Shown piece by piece: positions 48,269 through 58,524 of a stretch of DNA of 64,000 nt. The stretch comes from Viola odorata. Its lineage: Eukaryota > Streptophyta > Magnoliopsida > Malpighiales > Violaceae. The notes below the pieces were generated by a model. That model was not told the DNA's origin and ran no database searches. It worked only from the letters and a program-made list of their open reading frames with translations. A program made the translations under genes and the position numbers. The stretch spans positions 51,936,564 through 52,000,563 of the forward strand of contig OY829543.1 of the NCBI GenBank assembly GCA_963691705.1, written 5' to 3'. Each line of letters begins with the position of its first letter. Positions within the stretch are counted from its first letter, which is position 1.

Positions 48269-49018
48269 CTACAATCTTCTCAATTTGTTATACTATGTTT
48301 GTATCATTAACACAGGCAAACTTTTGACATATTTTCATTATTATTTTATTGTCAACATTTTTTTACTTTTAGTTAAAAAATTATACTCCTTTCATTCAAA
48401 AAAAATAAATTTAACTTTTTGATTTTTTTTATCTTTTAAAAAAATATCGTTTTCAACATTTTCAATATATTTGGAAACCAAAATTAATATCGATTAATGT
48501 AGTTAATAAAACGATTGAGATCAGTTGACTAGAAACACAACAAAAATAATAATCAATTATTATCTTAATTATTGTGAAGGTGAGTTGAAAATTATTTTTT
48601 GAGGACAATAATTCTTTGTTGAGAAATTATATAGTACTCCCGACTTTCCATCTCAATACGCTTAGAAGGGGTTTGTGCACTCGAGGGTTCCTAAAGTTAT
48701 TATTTTCATTTTAATTCGTCCCTAACAACATTTTTTGTTCATTTAAATCTTACACGTTATATCCGTTAGGTATCCGAGATTCCTTTTTGTCATAACAGAG
48801 ACAAACGACCGTTATCTCTCAATATTTTAATATTATCTCTAAAAAAATATCTTACAACGGGCCCCACTTATCAGAATTACCTTCTAAATATCTAAAAATA
48901 ATATTTTTATTAATTAGTTAATTTATTTTACTTAATAAATTAAAAACTTAACAACTAAATTAATAACATTAACTTAACAACATCGTACGCTGTGCGCTTA
49001 AATTTCTCAGTCTGCTTA
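48269..49018. other. AT-rich intergenic DNA
   Basis: No gene or defined repeat seen. Confidence 0.4.
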
Positions 49019-49552
49019 GAAGCCGTTTGGGGTTTAAGGTTGGCCACCAATCCAACCTTTCCCCACTGAAAATGATCACTTTGGTGTTTGTTTAACACCA
49101 TTGCAAACTGGGATTTTCAAAAATCCCAGTATGCAAAGCAAGAGAATGATCAGGCATGGGCTGAAGCAAATTGCTCTAGCAGCCAAATGGTCTCCATTTG
49201 GCTCTCTCTCTCTCTCTCTCTTTTCTTTTCAATTTAATTCAATTTTCTAGACCTATATAATGAACAAAATAAATTAAAAACTATCACAATATAATCTCTA
49301 TCTCAAGATAAGTAATTCTAGATCCACTTTTTCTATTTTTATTAATTTTTAAAAAATGGGTTTTATACCTTTTATGGTCATTTTACATCCAAACCATAGT
49401 TTTGAAAATCTATTTACCAAACACCTCAGGTATCTCACAGCACTTTTAAATTTTTTTACCAAACAACACACTCCATTTTCCAGATGTCGTTTTTCCATTG
49501 AACTTTTCCCCACTGACCATTTCCAACCTAAACTGGAACGCCAAACAGACCT
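49019..49552. mobile_element. PIF/Harbinger-like MITE (534 bp)
   Basis: Left end GAAGCCGTTTGGGGTTT and right end GGAACGCCAAACAGACCT form imperfect inverted repeats, flanked by TTA (49016-49018 and 49553-49555). Subterminal blocks AGGTTGG / CCAACCT and TTTCCCCACTGA occur at both ends. It contains a (CT)n run at about 49201-49220. Confidence 0.55.
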
Positions 49553-49787
49553 TTAGCCAACCGAATATTCTTCAATTGTAATTTTACATTCTCTCTGTAA
49601 AACCTAAATCACATGGCCACAGAAATAAATAAATAAATGCTTATTAGTTTAATCAATTAATTCAGCCTAATTAATTCCACCATTTTGCTTATTCCTAGTT
49701 GGTTTAAACTTTAAACACATACTATATTTTAAGAACAAACAAGCAAACAATTACCCAGATCATAATCATCTTCTTCATCATCCTGAC

Positions 49788-50894
49788 TAGAGTTGTCAAT
49801 CCGGGTCCGTGGGTCCAGACCCGGCCCGGACTCGGAAAGACCCGACCGGTCCCGTGAAAAAATCGGACCAATTTCTGGTCCTGGTCCCGGCCCCGCTAAA
49901 TCGTCCGGGTCCGGAACCAGACCCGGACCCGATTTTTTATTTATTTTTTCAAAATATTATTCTTTTGTTTTCTTCTACTTTTATTTCTTTCTTCTGTCTA
50001 TTTCTTTCCTTATCATTTTATTTTGGCACCACTAACGTACCCGGAAGCAACCAACTCCATCAAGATTAAATAATTTTCTTCACCCACTCCCTCCTTCACT
50101 CCTTCTTCGGATCTACATTTCTGAATTTTTTTTTTGTAAAAAATCATGGATCAGCAACCAATTTCATCCAGATCTGACAAATTTTCTTTACCACTCCTTC
50201 CTCTCTCATCAGATCTACATCTTCTCCATATTTGTTTTAGGTAGAAAACCTCAGATCTGACAATTTTCTCTACCACTTCTTCCTCTCTCGTCCGATCTAC
50301 TCTTTTCCATATTTCTTTTGGGTAAAAACTTTGATTTAATGAGTATCGGCGGTGGGAGTTGCGGCGGCGATTGGTGTGGTGGTTTGGTTGAGGGTGCGGA
50401 TATTGAGAGTACGATTGAGAAAATGAGCTGAGAGGGTTGGTTGGGCTGGGTTTGGATCCGCGGTGAGGCAGAGAGGGAGATGGGTTTGGTGGTTGGCCGG
50501 AGGGCGATGGCCAAATGGTGTGATTGGGCGATTGAGTGGTGGTGGTGTGGGTTTGTGGTGGCTTCGCGATTTGAAGTGGAGGGAATGGGTGATGCGGCTG
50601 GAGTTTGAGGGAGATGATTTTGATTTTTTTCAGAGATGGATTTGGAAAGATTGAAGATGGTGGGTGGATCCGGTTGAGAGGAGATGATTTTGGGCAGAGG
50701 GAAAAAAAATTAGGTTAACATCAATTTTCCGGGTATCGGGTCCGACGGGTCTGGCCCGAATGGACCCGGGATTTCCCGGGTCGGGACAAGACCCGGTCCG
50801 ACTCAAAACGGGACTAAAAATTGGTCCCAGACCCAGCCTGAATTGCCGGGATCGGGTCGGGTCCACGGGTCCTGGACCCGTTTTGACAGCTCTA
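49788..50894. mobile_element. hAT-type non-autonomous element (1107 bp)
   Basis: Begins TAGAGTTGTCAATCCGGGTC and ends TTGACAGCTCTA, and is flanked by the exact 8-bp duplication ATCCTGAC (49780-49787 and 50895-50902). The ends are full of GGGTC/GACCC motifs; the middle has a pyrimidine-rich stretch, then a GTG-rich stretch, then a purine-rich stretch. The Pro/Arg-rich ORFs near the left end are products of the simple motif, not genes. Confidence 0.9.
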
Positions 50895-50902
50895 ATCCTG
50901 AC

Positions 50903-51250
50903 TACTATAACTTAAGTCCTAGTAGCTTGCAAAGTTCGCTTGATGAAACCACATTTGTTTCACTTGTTGTGACGATGTCGTTCTTCTTCATCATGAAGAA
51001 AGCAGGAAGGGGGAGAGAAATAAAAAAAGCTGATCCAACATAAAACCCGTTCACTTTCTTCGGTTCAGCGACTCGGATCTGGATTGAAACGGATTGTGGA
51101 TCTGGATAAAAAAGAGAGGGAAGAGAGCGTGATGTGTGGACGATGAAGCGAAAGAGAAGGTAGCGGTCGGAAAAAAATCAAAAAGGGTGGAATTAAGCGG
51201 TCGGGATGAGTGTGTGTGAAGGGGCGGCTGCCATGGATGGTTTTTTGAGA
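50903..51250. other. Short intergenic segment between hAT elements
   Basis: The minus strand has an ATG-initiated run (from about 50995 down) interrupted near the target site of the 49788 element, followed by Asp/Glu codons beyond it. It may be a remnant of a gene split by the insertion, but I recognise no family. Confidence 0.25.
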
Positions 51251-51565
51251 TGAGAGGGCTGTCAATTCAGGTCTATGGGTCCGGACTCGACCCGGACTGG
51301 CTAAACCCAAAGACAATCGAGTCAGGATCAGACCCGATCCTGACAAAAAACGGGACCAAATTTTCAGTCTCGATCTCGGCCCGGTAAAGTGTTTCTGGAT
51401 CCGGGACCAGACCTGGATCCGGAATTTTCTCTTTTTCTTTTTTTTTCTTTTCTTCCTTCTCACGACCTCACCCTCCTCTCTTTTTTCTTTCTTTCTTTTC
51501 TTTCCTCTGCACAACTCTCACTCTCCTCTCTTCTATTTTCTTTCTTTTATTTATTTTGAGAAATT
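51251..51565. mobile_element. Left-end fragment of a hAT-type element
   Basis: GAGAGGGCTGTCAATTCAGGTC followed by GGGTCCGG and GACCCGG motifs, as at the left end of the element at 49788, then a long pyrimidine tract (51421-51550). No matching right end was found, so this copy is truncated or interrupted by the next element. Confidence 0.55.
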
Positions 51566-51569
51566 AAAA

Positions 51570-52660
51570 TTTTGGCACCTGCACTCCATTTAAATGACTG
51601 ATTTGACACCTTTTTTTTTTAAATGGCACCTGCACTCAAAAGAAATGTCACATTTGGTACCTCCCCCTCACACTGTTAACTAGGGCTGCTCATCGGTTTC
51701 GGAAAATAGAATCCGAAAGCCGAACTTCCGAAATCCCTGAATTTCCTATCCGAACCGAAACCGAACTTTTATAAAACCGAAATTCCGAAACCGAAATTAT
51801 TTCGGTTCGGTTTTTCAAAAAACCAAAAAAACTGACTAATTATACAATCTATCCCGTCCACCACAGATCCGGCCACTACCGCCAAGATCCGGCCACCACC
51901 GCCAAGATCCGGCCATCACCGCCACAGATCTGGCCAAGAAAACCCGAATTAAATCATGAATAAAGAAAACCCATCACAGATCCGCCTACCAACGCCACAG
52001 ATCAGACCATCACCGCCCAAACCAGACCCGATCTACATGAAAACATCCTCATCTCCTCCTTCGATCCGAGCCAAACTTGAAATTAAAACAAACAAACAAC
52101 AACAAACAAACAAACAAAGGGGAGGGAAAGAGAGGAGAGCGAGTCCGGTGGAGGAGAGGGAAAGAGAGGAGAGCGAGCTTGGTGGAGGAGAAGCAGCGCC
52201 GGACTGAGCGAGAGAGGAGAGATCGATTGAGATTTGAGCGAGCTGCGACCGAGAGGGAGAGAAGAGAAGATGAGGGTAAGTTCGGTGGGTGGTGGTGGTG
52301 GAGGAGGAACGAGATGATGAGGATTGAGGGATTTGGAAAACGTACGAGAGGGAGATAGGGCTCTGTTATGGATGAGGAAAGGAAATGGCAATTTTAAAAA
52401 AAATGCTTATATAGTGGGTAGGAAAGTTCGGTTAGTTCGGTTAACCGAACTTTTCCAATCCACTATCCAAAACCGAAACCGAAATTCCGAAACCGAATAA
52501 GCGAAATTCTGGTTTCGGAATTTTAGAATTTCGGATATCAATATCCGATGAACAGCCCTACCGTTAACCATCCTATGTGGCACGACACGTTGGACACCAC
52601 GTCATAGGCTGCTGATGTGTCATGCCACATCAACAAACCCGGCATGATTTTTTTATATAA
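51570..52660. mobile_element. Diverged relative of the foldback element
   Basis: Sequence on both sides of the nested hAT insertion resembles the outer foldback arm at 36390-36600 in content and order: TTGGCACCTGCACTC, a GACTGATTTGACACC stretch, a second GGCACCTGCACTC, GTTAAC, then ATGTGTCATGCCACATC. Only one arm is clear; the opposite arm was not found before 54840. Confidence 0.5.
51681..52560. mobile_element. hAT-type element nested in the foldback relative (880 bp)
   Basis: Begins TAGGGCTGCTCATCGG and ends CCGATGAACAGCCCTA. Flanks CTGTTAAC (51673-51680) and CCGTTAAC (52561-52568) match at 7 of 8 positions. Subterminal CCGAAACCGAA repeats at both ends. Interior contains a purine-rich stretch (GAGAGGAGAG) and GTGGTGG-rich sequence; no transposase. 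Confidence 0.85.
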
Positions 52661-53522
52661 AAAAAATGGATTCAGCCCATGAATCTGAACGACGCGTCAT
52701 TTTAGCTAAGCGACGCGTCGTTCACTTCACTTCATTATAGTGAACGACGCTGTCGTTTCCTCTTTTTCTTTTCTTTTTCTTTTTCTTTTCTTTTCTTCTC
52801 TTTTTTTTCTTTTTTTTCTCTCTTCTTTCCTTCTTTTCTTCTTTCCTTTTATTTCTGCAGCCTCACTCTCCCTTTCCTTTTTCTTTCTTTTTCTTTCCTA
52901 TGCAGACGAAGCCTTTTCTTTTCTTTTCTTTCTTCTTCTCTTGGCTGGGTTGAGATGATGGTTTGGTGGTATTGGTGGTTGAGGCAGTGGGTTGATTTGA
53001 TTGATTTTTGGTGGTAGATTGGTTGATTTTGGTGGAGGATGGAAATAGTGATGATGGATGTTTATTTCGGCGGTGGTTGGTGGTTTGGCCGAAGGGATCG
53101 AGTTTGGTTGGTACTGTGGTGATTGGTGGCTGGATTGGGTTTGGTGGTCGGCGTTGGGTGGATTCGGATGAGGTGGTGACAGCCGACCGATTTGGCTATG
53201 GTTATGGTTGGGTTTAAGGCAATGGACGTGCGGTTATGTGGGTGTGGTGATTGGGTGGATCGGGCCGGTGGTGGATGTGGCTGCTTTGAAGTCGAGGAAG
53301 GTTGATTGGATGGTTGGCTGGCCGGCCGGAGGAGAGTGAGATGGTTGGATGAAATTAATTTGGATTTAATTTTAGTGCAGGGATTGGGTTTAATTTTGAT
53401 GAAGGGATGAGTGATTAAAGGAGAGGGTGATGATTTGGTATAGAAATTGAATTAAAAGGGGGGGAAAAAAAAGAGAAGAAAAAAAAGAAAAAGAAAAAGA
53501 GAAAAAAAGAGAGGAAACAAAG
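52661..53522. other. Pyrimidine / GTG-rich / purine block
   Basis: A pyrimidine tract (about 52757-52910), a GTGG-rich stretch (52950-53330) and a purine tract (53456-53522). The same order is seen inside the hAT element at 49788, so this may be the inner part of another copy. A perfect hairpin lies at 52715-52750. Confidence 0.45.
52715..52750. repeat. Perfect 11-bp hairpin
   Basis: GCGTCGTTCAC (52715-52725) and GTGAACGACGC (52740-52750) are exact complements around a 14-base loop. A further ACGACGCGTC copy lies at 52689-52698. Confidence 0.85.
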
Positions 53523-54810
53523 TGTAAGACCCCAAGAATTGTGACTTAGAGTTATTTTGATTAATTAGATGAATACTGGTTAAATTAGAAAAAAATTAGA
53601 AATTCGTCTTTACCCATTAATAAAATTTCTTTTTATTTAGTTGGTATGCAAACTAATTGCTCTCGTAAGAAAGATAATAATCAAATAAAGAGTTGAGATA
53701 AGGATTAGAGGACAAAAAAAAAAATTAATAATAAATAAATAATAATAATAATAGGATAAGGATAGGAAATGAGAAGGTTCAGGAAGAAAAGAGATAAGAA
53801 GAAAAAAAAAGGGAAACGTGACTTGTCTAGGAAAGGAGAGAAAGAGAGAGAGATAAAGGGTAAGAAAAGGAAAGAAATAGAAAACGAGAGAGAGGTCGGG
53901 AGAGAGAGCAAGAGAAGGTCGGAGCTTTGGTCAAGAAATCAAAGGTGTGAAGTCGGCGACCTCACCTATTTTGGAGTAAACTTGACATGGGAAACGTGTT
54001 CTGACTTTTGTTGTACATATACAAAAGTGGCTTGGCCAGCACTTCGGTTTGTTGAGAATTGTTGAGAATTTCATATGTCCTAGCCAACAAGGACAATGGT
54101 GTTGGCACGTGATGAGATCACTGTCTGTTTTAATGTCCTAGCCGACATGGACAATGGTGCTGGCACGTGATGGGATCACGGTCTGAATATGTTATCCTAG
54201 CCTGCAGGGATTAAGGTGTTGGCACGTGAATTGTCACGGACTGAACGTGTTTATTTTATTTGTGGTTGATAGTTTAACTGTATTATGATGAATATACGAA
54301 TTTGATAGTTAATTGTATTATGATGAGTATATGAATTCTAATACCCTAACCTGTATGGGGACTATGGTACTGACAGGTGGAATATCACAGCCTGAATATG
54401 AGTTTACTTGTGCGTTGATAATTTAACCGTATTATGATGAGTATACGAATTCTAGTAGCTGGATATTGGTATAATTACATTATATTATATGTGGTGAATG
54501 TAGTGATTATGAATGATTGCCTGTGCATGCATGTTTATATCTTGTATTATGCATTCACTGAGTTGTGGTAACTCACCCTCTCGTATTAAACCTTTTTCAG
54601 CTGGTAGCAGATGGTAGTGAGTTTTGGTTGGCAGATCTAGGGAGTACTCTTCAAGGTTGATCGGTATGCCCAACATCCCCCTTCTCTAGGTCCTAGTCGA
54701 TTAATAATGTTGTATATGTCTGTTTTAGAGTTGCAAATTATAGATTTCCTAATATGTCTGTTATTTATGGTAGAAATGTTGGGAGTGACTGTGTGTGTTG
54801 CTGTAAATAT
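53523..54810. mobile_element. Probable solo LTR of a Ty3/gypsy (Tekay-type) element
   Basis: Begins TGTAAGACCCC, which resembles the TGTAACACCCC start of many chromoviral LTRs. Near the 3' side are GTAACTCACCCTCTCGTATT and GCAGATGGTAGTGAG, positions and wording familiar from such LTRs. It has a CACGTG-containing minisatellite. No internal domain or second LTR is adjacent. The 3' end and a 5-bp duplication could not be fixed. Confidence 0.45.
54077..54400. repeat. Minisatellite in the probable LTR
   Basis: Units starting near 54077, 54135 and 54193 share CCTAGCC, ACAATGGTG and TTGGCACGTGA, then TCAC and GTCTG; a fourth, more diverged unit starts near 54342. A separate three-copy motif GTATTATGATGA(A/G)TATA lies at about 54282, 54315 and 54430. 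Confidence 0.75.
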
Positions 54811-54836
54811 TGCTTGAAATTCAATATAAGTAAAAT

Positions 54837-55065
54837 TAGAGCTGTCAATCCGGGTCGGGGACCCGTGGACACCCGAGACCCGGAAAAATTCTAATTGACC
54901 TAATTTTTTTTACCCCCTCTTCGTTCTTCACTTTCCTTTTCTGAGCCGTCTCCCCTCTCTCTGACGTCCTCCTATCGCCACTGCCACACCACACCACACC
55001 ACGAACACCTATCGCTGCTAAATTACGTGCGGCAGAATCAGCTGCAAGTTGTCAGGAAGTATAGA
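54837..55065. mobile_element. hAT-type left end interrupted by the Athila LTR
   Basis: TAGAGCTGTCAATCCGGGTC, the terminus of the 49788 family, followed by GGGGACCCG motifs and a pyrimidine-rich stretch. The retrotransposon LTR begins within it, so the rest should lie beyond the right edge of this window. Confidence 0.6.
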
Positions 55066-56824
55066 TGATAGCATGTTTTTATGCACAATTTTCTCCCCAT
55101 TTTCTCACCCATTTGAGGCATGATTCTGCTAATTTACCCTTGTTTTCACTACTATTGCAGATCTAGGCCTAAATAGGGAGTTTATGCGAAAAGATGCATT
55201 TTTTGGAGTGTTTTGTGCAGTTTTGAGCTTCAAGACCAAAAGTCGAGGTCCCGAGTCCAAAGCAGCGTTCAAGGTCCCGACTCAGATTCTCCATTCGGGA
55301 CCCTGAAGGGCGAAGAGTGACATTTCCACGTGTCCTCTTGCCAGAGCTTCCATGTGCCTCCTCTGACACTGTTCCGACAGTCTGCACTAATCACAAAATA
55401 CCTACCCCTCTGACCATTCCAGACCTTGAGCCCATTCCAGACCTGCAAAAGCTAGTCAAAGACCAAGAAAATCAGCTTTCAGCCTTTTCAGCTTTTTGCT
55501 CTAGGGAGCATAGATCCATTTTAATAGGCTTTATTTAAATGCATTTTGTTCCTTAGTTGGGCAGAAGATATTTTGTGATTGTATTTTCTAGTTTAAATAG
55601 AGGATGATAGGAAGAGTTTAGGGCATCTTGGATCATCCATGATCATGTAGTTTTTTGGAAGAACACTCTTAGACTTCTCTCTAGTTTATCTCTCTAGTTC
55701 TTGTTAGCTTCTTCCCTCTTGGCCGCCGGGCTTCAAACGTTTAGTAACAATTCTTCTTCCCTTAATCTCTTTATTTTATTATGCTTTCTTTAATTATTAT
55801 TTGTTCATCTTCAAGTATGAGTAGCTAAATCTTTAATTCTTAGCAAAGGGTTATTCAAGGGCTGCAGGGGCAGATTCGAGGCCTAAACATACTTAATATA
55901 TTTTTGATGCCATATTCAATTGCTTATCATTTTAATTATAATTTCACTTGGGGTAATTAAAGGTTTGATCAACTGATTATTACTTTGTGTGAATGCTGCC
56001 ATCTTTGTGATAAATACGAAAGGAAAGTTGCATGGAACAAGTAGGCATCTATTTAGTCTTGACTGTGTCAAAGTGGTCCCGAATAGATAGGGTGAGTAAT
56101 TGATTAGAGCGAGGTCACGAGCCTGACAAACTGAGGGACTTTCAGCTCTAGATCTGTCTTTTCTTAGCGTCATGGGTAGTTTGAGTATGACCCTTCCGCA
56201 TTCGTGCCTGGAGGGATGGCGAACTGTCAAGACTACCTCATATGTGGAAACGAGAGGTAGTTTCTCTTAAGAGAAAAGTAGGGGATATCCGAGGAATCTG
56301 GTCCCTATGTCATTTCTATGACGTCTTGAATAGAATATTTCTGTGCTGATGACGATCGAGCCCCCGAATGCAACCCAAGAATGCATTTTCTAAGAATCCT
56401 TCTCCATCTGATTATTATCTTCTGTTTTATTATTCTTGACCTGATTTACTGCTTGGTTCTGTTTTACCATTCGGGACCCCGAACGTGACATTCGGGACCC
56501 CGAACCTTACTTTCTTAGATAAACTTGTTAGCTCCAAATCCCTCTTGACCAACTCGTTTGGTCAAGTAAAACCCCCCCTGATTGTTACTTTTTGTGCCTT
56601 TGTCCCCCGAATACATTCAAGACCTTAGATCAGTCTCTCACAATCCAGCCCTTAAATTCTGTTTTGTTTCTTTTGTTGTTTTATTTTATAATCTGGCCTT
56701 GTCTAGTGTAAGTCTTCACCAATCTCTGTGGATCGATCCTCTTGCCACTGTCTTCAATATATTTTGTTGCATGTGATAAGTTGTAATAATTTGTTTGATC
56801 GTGTCCTCGACAAGCGCATTATCA
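55066..56824 (+). repeat. 5' LTR of the Athila-type element (about 1.76 kb)
   Basis: Starts TGATAGCATG and ends CGCATTATCA, a TGATA/TATCA inverted terminus, immediately before the PBS. An alternative start is TGTCAGG at 55050. The 3' LTR is not in the window, so the start is inferred. The palindrome TTCGGGACCCCGAA appears twice near 56468-56505, with a variant near 55295. Confidence 0.65.
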
Positions 56825-56827
56825 AAT

Positions 56828-56845
56828 TGGCGCCGTTGCCGGGGA
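56828..56845 (+). other. tRNA primer-binding site
   Basis: TGGCGCCGTTGCCGGGGA, the PBS found in many Athila/Tat-type plant elements; I recall it as complementary to the 3' end of a tRNA-Asp. It lies 3 bases after the LTR end. Confidence 0.85.
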
Positions 56846-56878
56846 TTGTTTCAAGACTGATTTATTTTTCTTGTTTGT

Positions 56879-58524
56879 ATGACCAGGAGATCTGCACCCG
56901 ATTTACTGCCCCTTGATCACGAGTTAGGATGGACAGAAAGAGGCTTTCGACGACTAGCCCAGGGATTGAACTCCAATCCTTGTGTTCGGGACCTCGAACG
57001 TCTCTTTGCTCTCCAGGACAACCCTGACCCCGAAGACATACCTCCAGTCCATCCAGAAGGACCCGACATGGATAATCACGGCCCCAAAGGGGACAATGTT
57101 CCACCAGTCCCCCAGTAATCCAGACCATCGATGAATTTAATGCTGCCCCTGAGGCCCCAACCAGTTGTATCGTTTGGCCAGTGGTCCCGAATGACTAGGA
57201 ACTCAAGTCCACAACCATGCACCACCTACCCCTCTATCGAGAGCTGGCTAAGGAAAATCCTCACCGTCACCTTCAACAACTACACTCCATTTGTGATGCC
57301 ATGAAACCTCACAATGTTACCGTTGAGCATGCCAAACTCCGTCCCTTTATGTGGTCCCTCAAGGACGATGCTCTTGACTGGTTTTATGACTTGCAGCCAC
57401 AATCTATCAACTCGTGGGCTGAAATGTCCAAAGCTTTTACGGACAAGTACTACCCGGTGTCCATCGCTATGGTGACCCGAAAGTAGCTCGTATCCGTCCT
57501 CCAAAAAGACACGGAAGACCTTGAGCAATATTATGAGCGGTTTAAAAAGATGCAAGCCCTATGCCCCTCGCATAATCTGTCCGAGCATGCCCTCATACAA
57601 TAATTTTGTGAAGGACTCACGGGTCGAGACAAGGCCTTGCTAAACGCTGCTGCTGGCGGGTCCATTACTAGACTTACTCCTGCTGCCGCCAAGGACACCA
57701 TTGAGCTCATGGCCAAGAACAACCTCCAGCTTAACAATTCCACTAGCATTCAAGACGCCCGATCAGCCGTCATGGAGAATCAATTGGCCGCCATCACAGG
57801 AATGTTGCAAAATATGGCTTCGGGACAACCAGTCCAGCTCAAGGCCTGTCAAATCTGCCAACTTTCGGACCATCCTACTGATGCTTGCCCTTTTATTCCT
57901 GAAGAAATGCCCGTCAATGCAGCAGGGGGATTCAATGTCCCGTATGGTCAGCATCACAATCAAGGCTGGAAGCAGCCTAGTTACGGATGGAACAACAACC
58001 AGCAGGCCGGGCCCAGTCATCAGTACGGTCAGAACCCATACGGCAATCACCCTCCTCCGTTCAACATGCAAAACTTCAAGCCTAGACCAAATTTTCAGAG
58101 TTATCAATATCAGAGGCAGCCACCCCCCGATCAGAATTTTACCATGACACCACCCCCGAATGAGGAGCCCTCCCCCGATAAGAAGAAGATCGCTGAGCTG
58201 GAGAAGCAAATTCGTACTCTCATGGCAGAAATGAAAGAAGTAAAAAATGGTGGGAGATTTCCAGGGCAGACGGAACCTAACCCGAAGCACGAGGCGTGCG
58301 CCATGAACCTCCGAAGTGGTCTCGAGATCCCCTCTCGTGTCCATCCAGACCCCGAGCCTCCGAGAGGTATTCCAGAACCTGAAGCCCACACTGCTGGTTC
58401 TGGTCCCGAAGCTGCCAACGATGCACAACCAACCCCCGAACAGCCTGCTGATCCTTCCCGATTTGGCGACGCAGCACTTGACCACTTCTTCTCCAGTAAA
58501 AAGTCTCGTTGTAAGAAGAAGTAG
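56879..58524 (+). pseudogene. gag, broken
   Basis: Capsid/nucleocapsid polyprotein. The N-terminal part (56879-57118) is in a different frame from the rest; the shift back lies in about 57085-57120, near a run of five C, and is equivalent to a one-base loss. From there to 58524 the frame is constant, with stops at TAG 57196-57198, TAG 57484-57486, TAA 57601-57603 and TAG 58522-58524. The capsid core (MWSLKDDALDWFYDL) matches the retrotransposon gag family. A CX2CX4HX4C zinc knuckle is at 57847-57888 (CQICQLSDHPTDAC). The C-terminal part is Asn/Gln/Pro-rich. Confidence 0.88.

Noticed and set aside
49793..50069. Pro/Arg/Gly-rich ORFs near 49793-50069 and 51065-51514
   Set aside because: They are translations of the GGGTC-type repeats at hAT element ends.
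52083..52391. Ser/Pro-rich minus-strand ORF of 102 codons and its plus-strand partner
   Set aside because: Both are translations of GA/CT-rich low-complexity DNA inside the nested hAT element.
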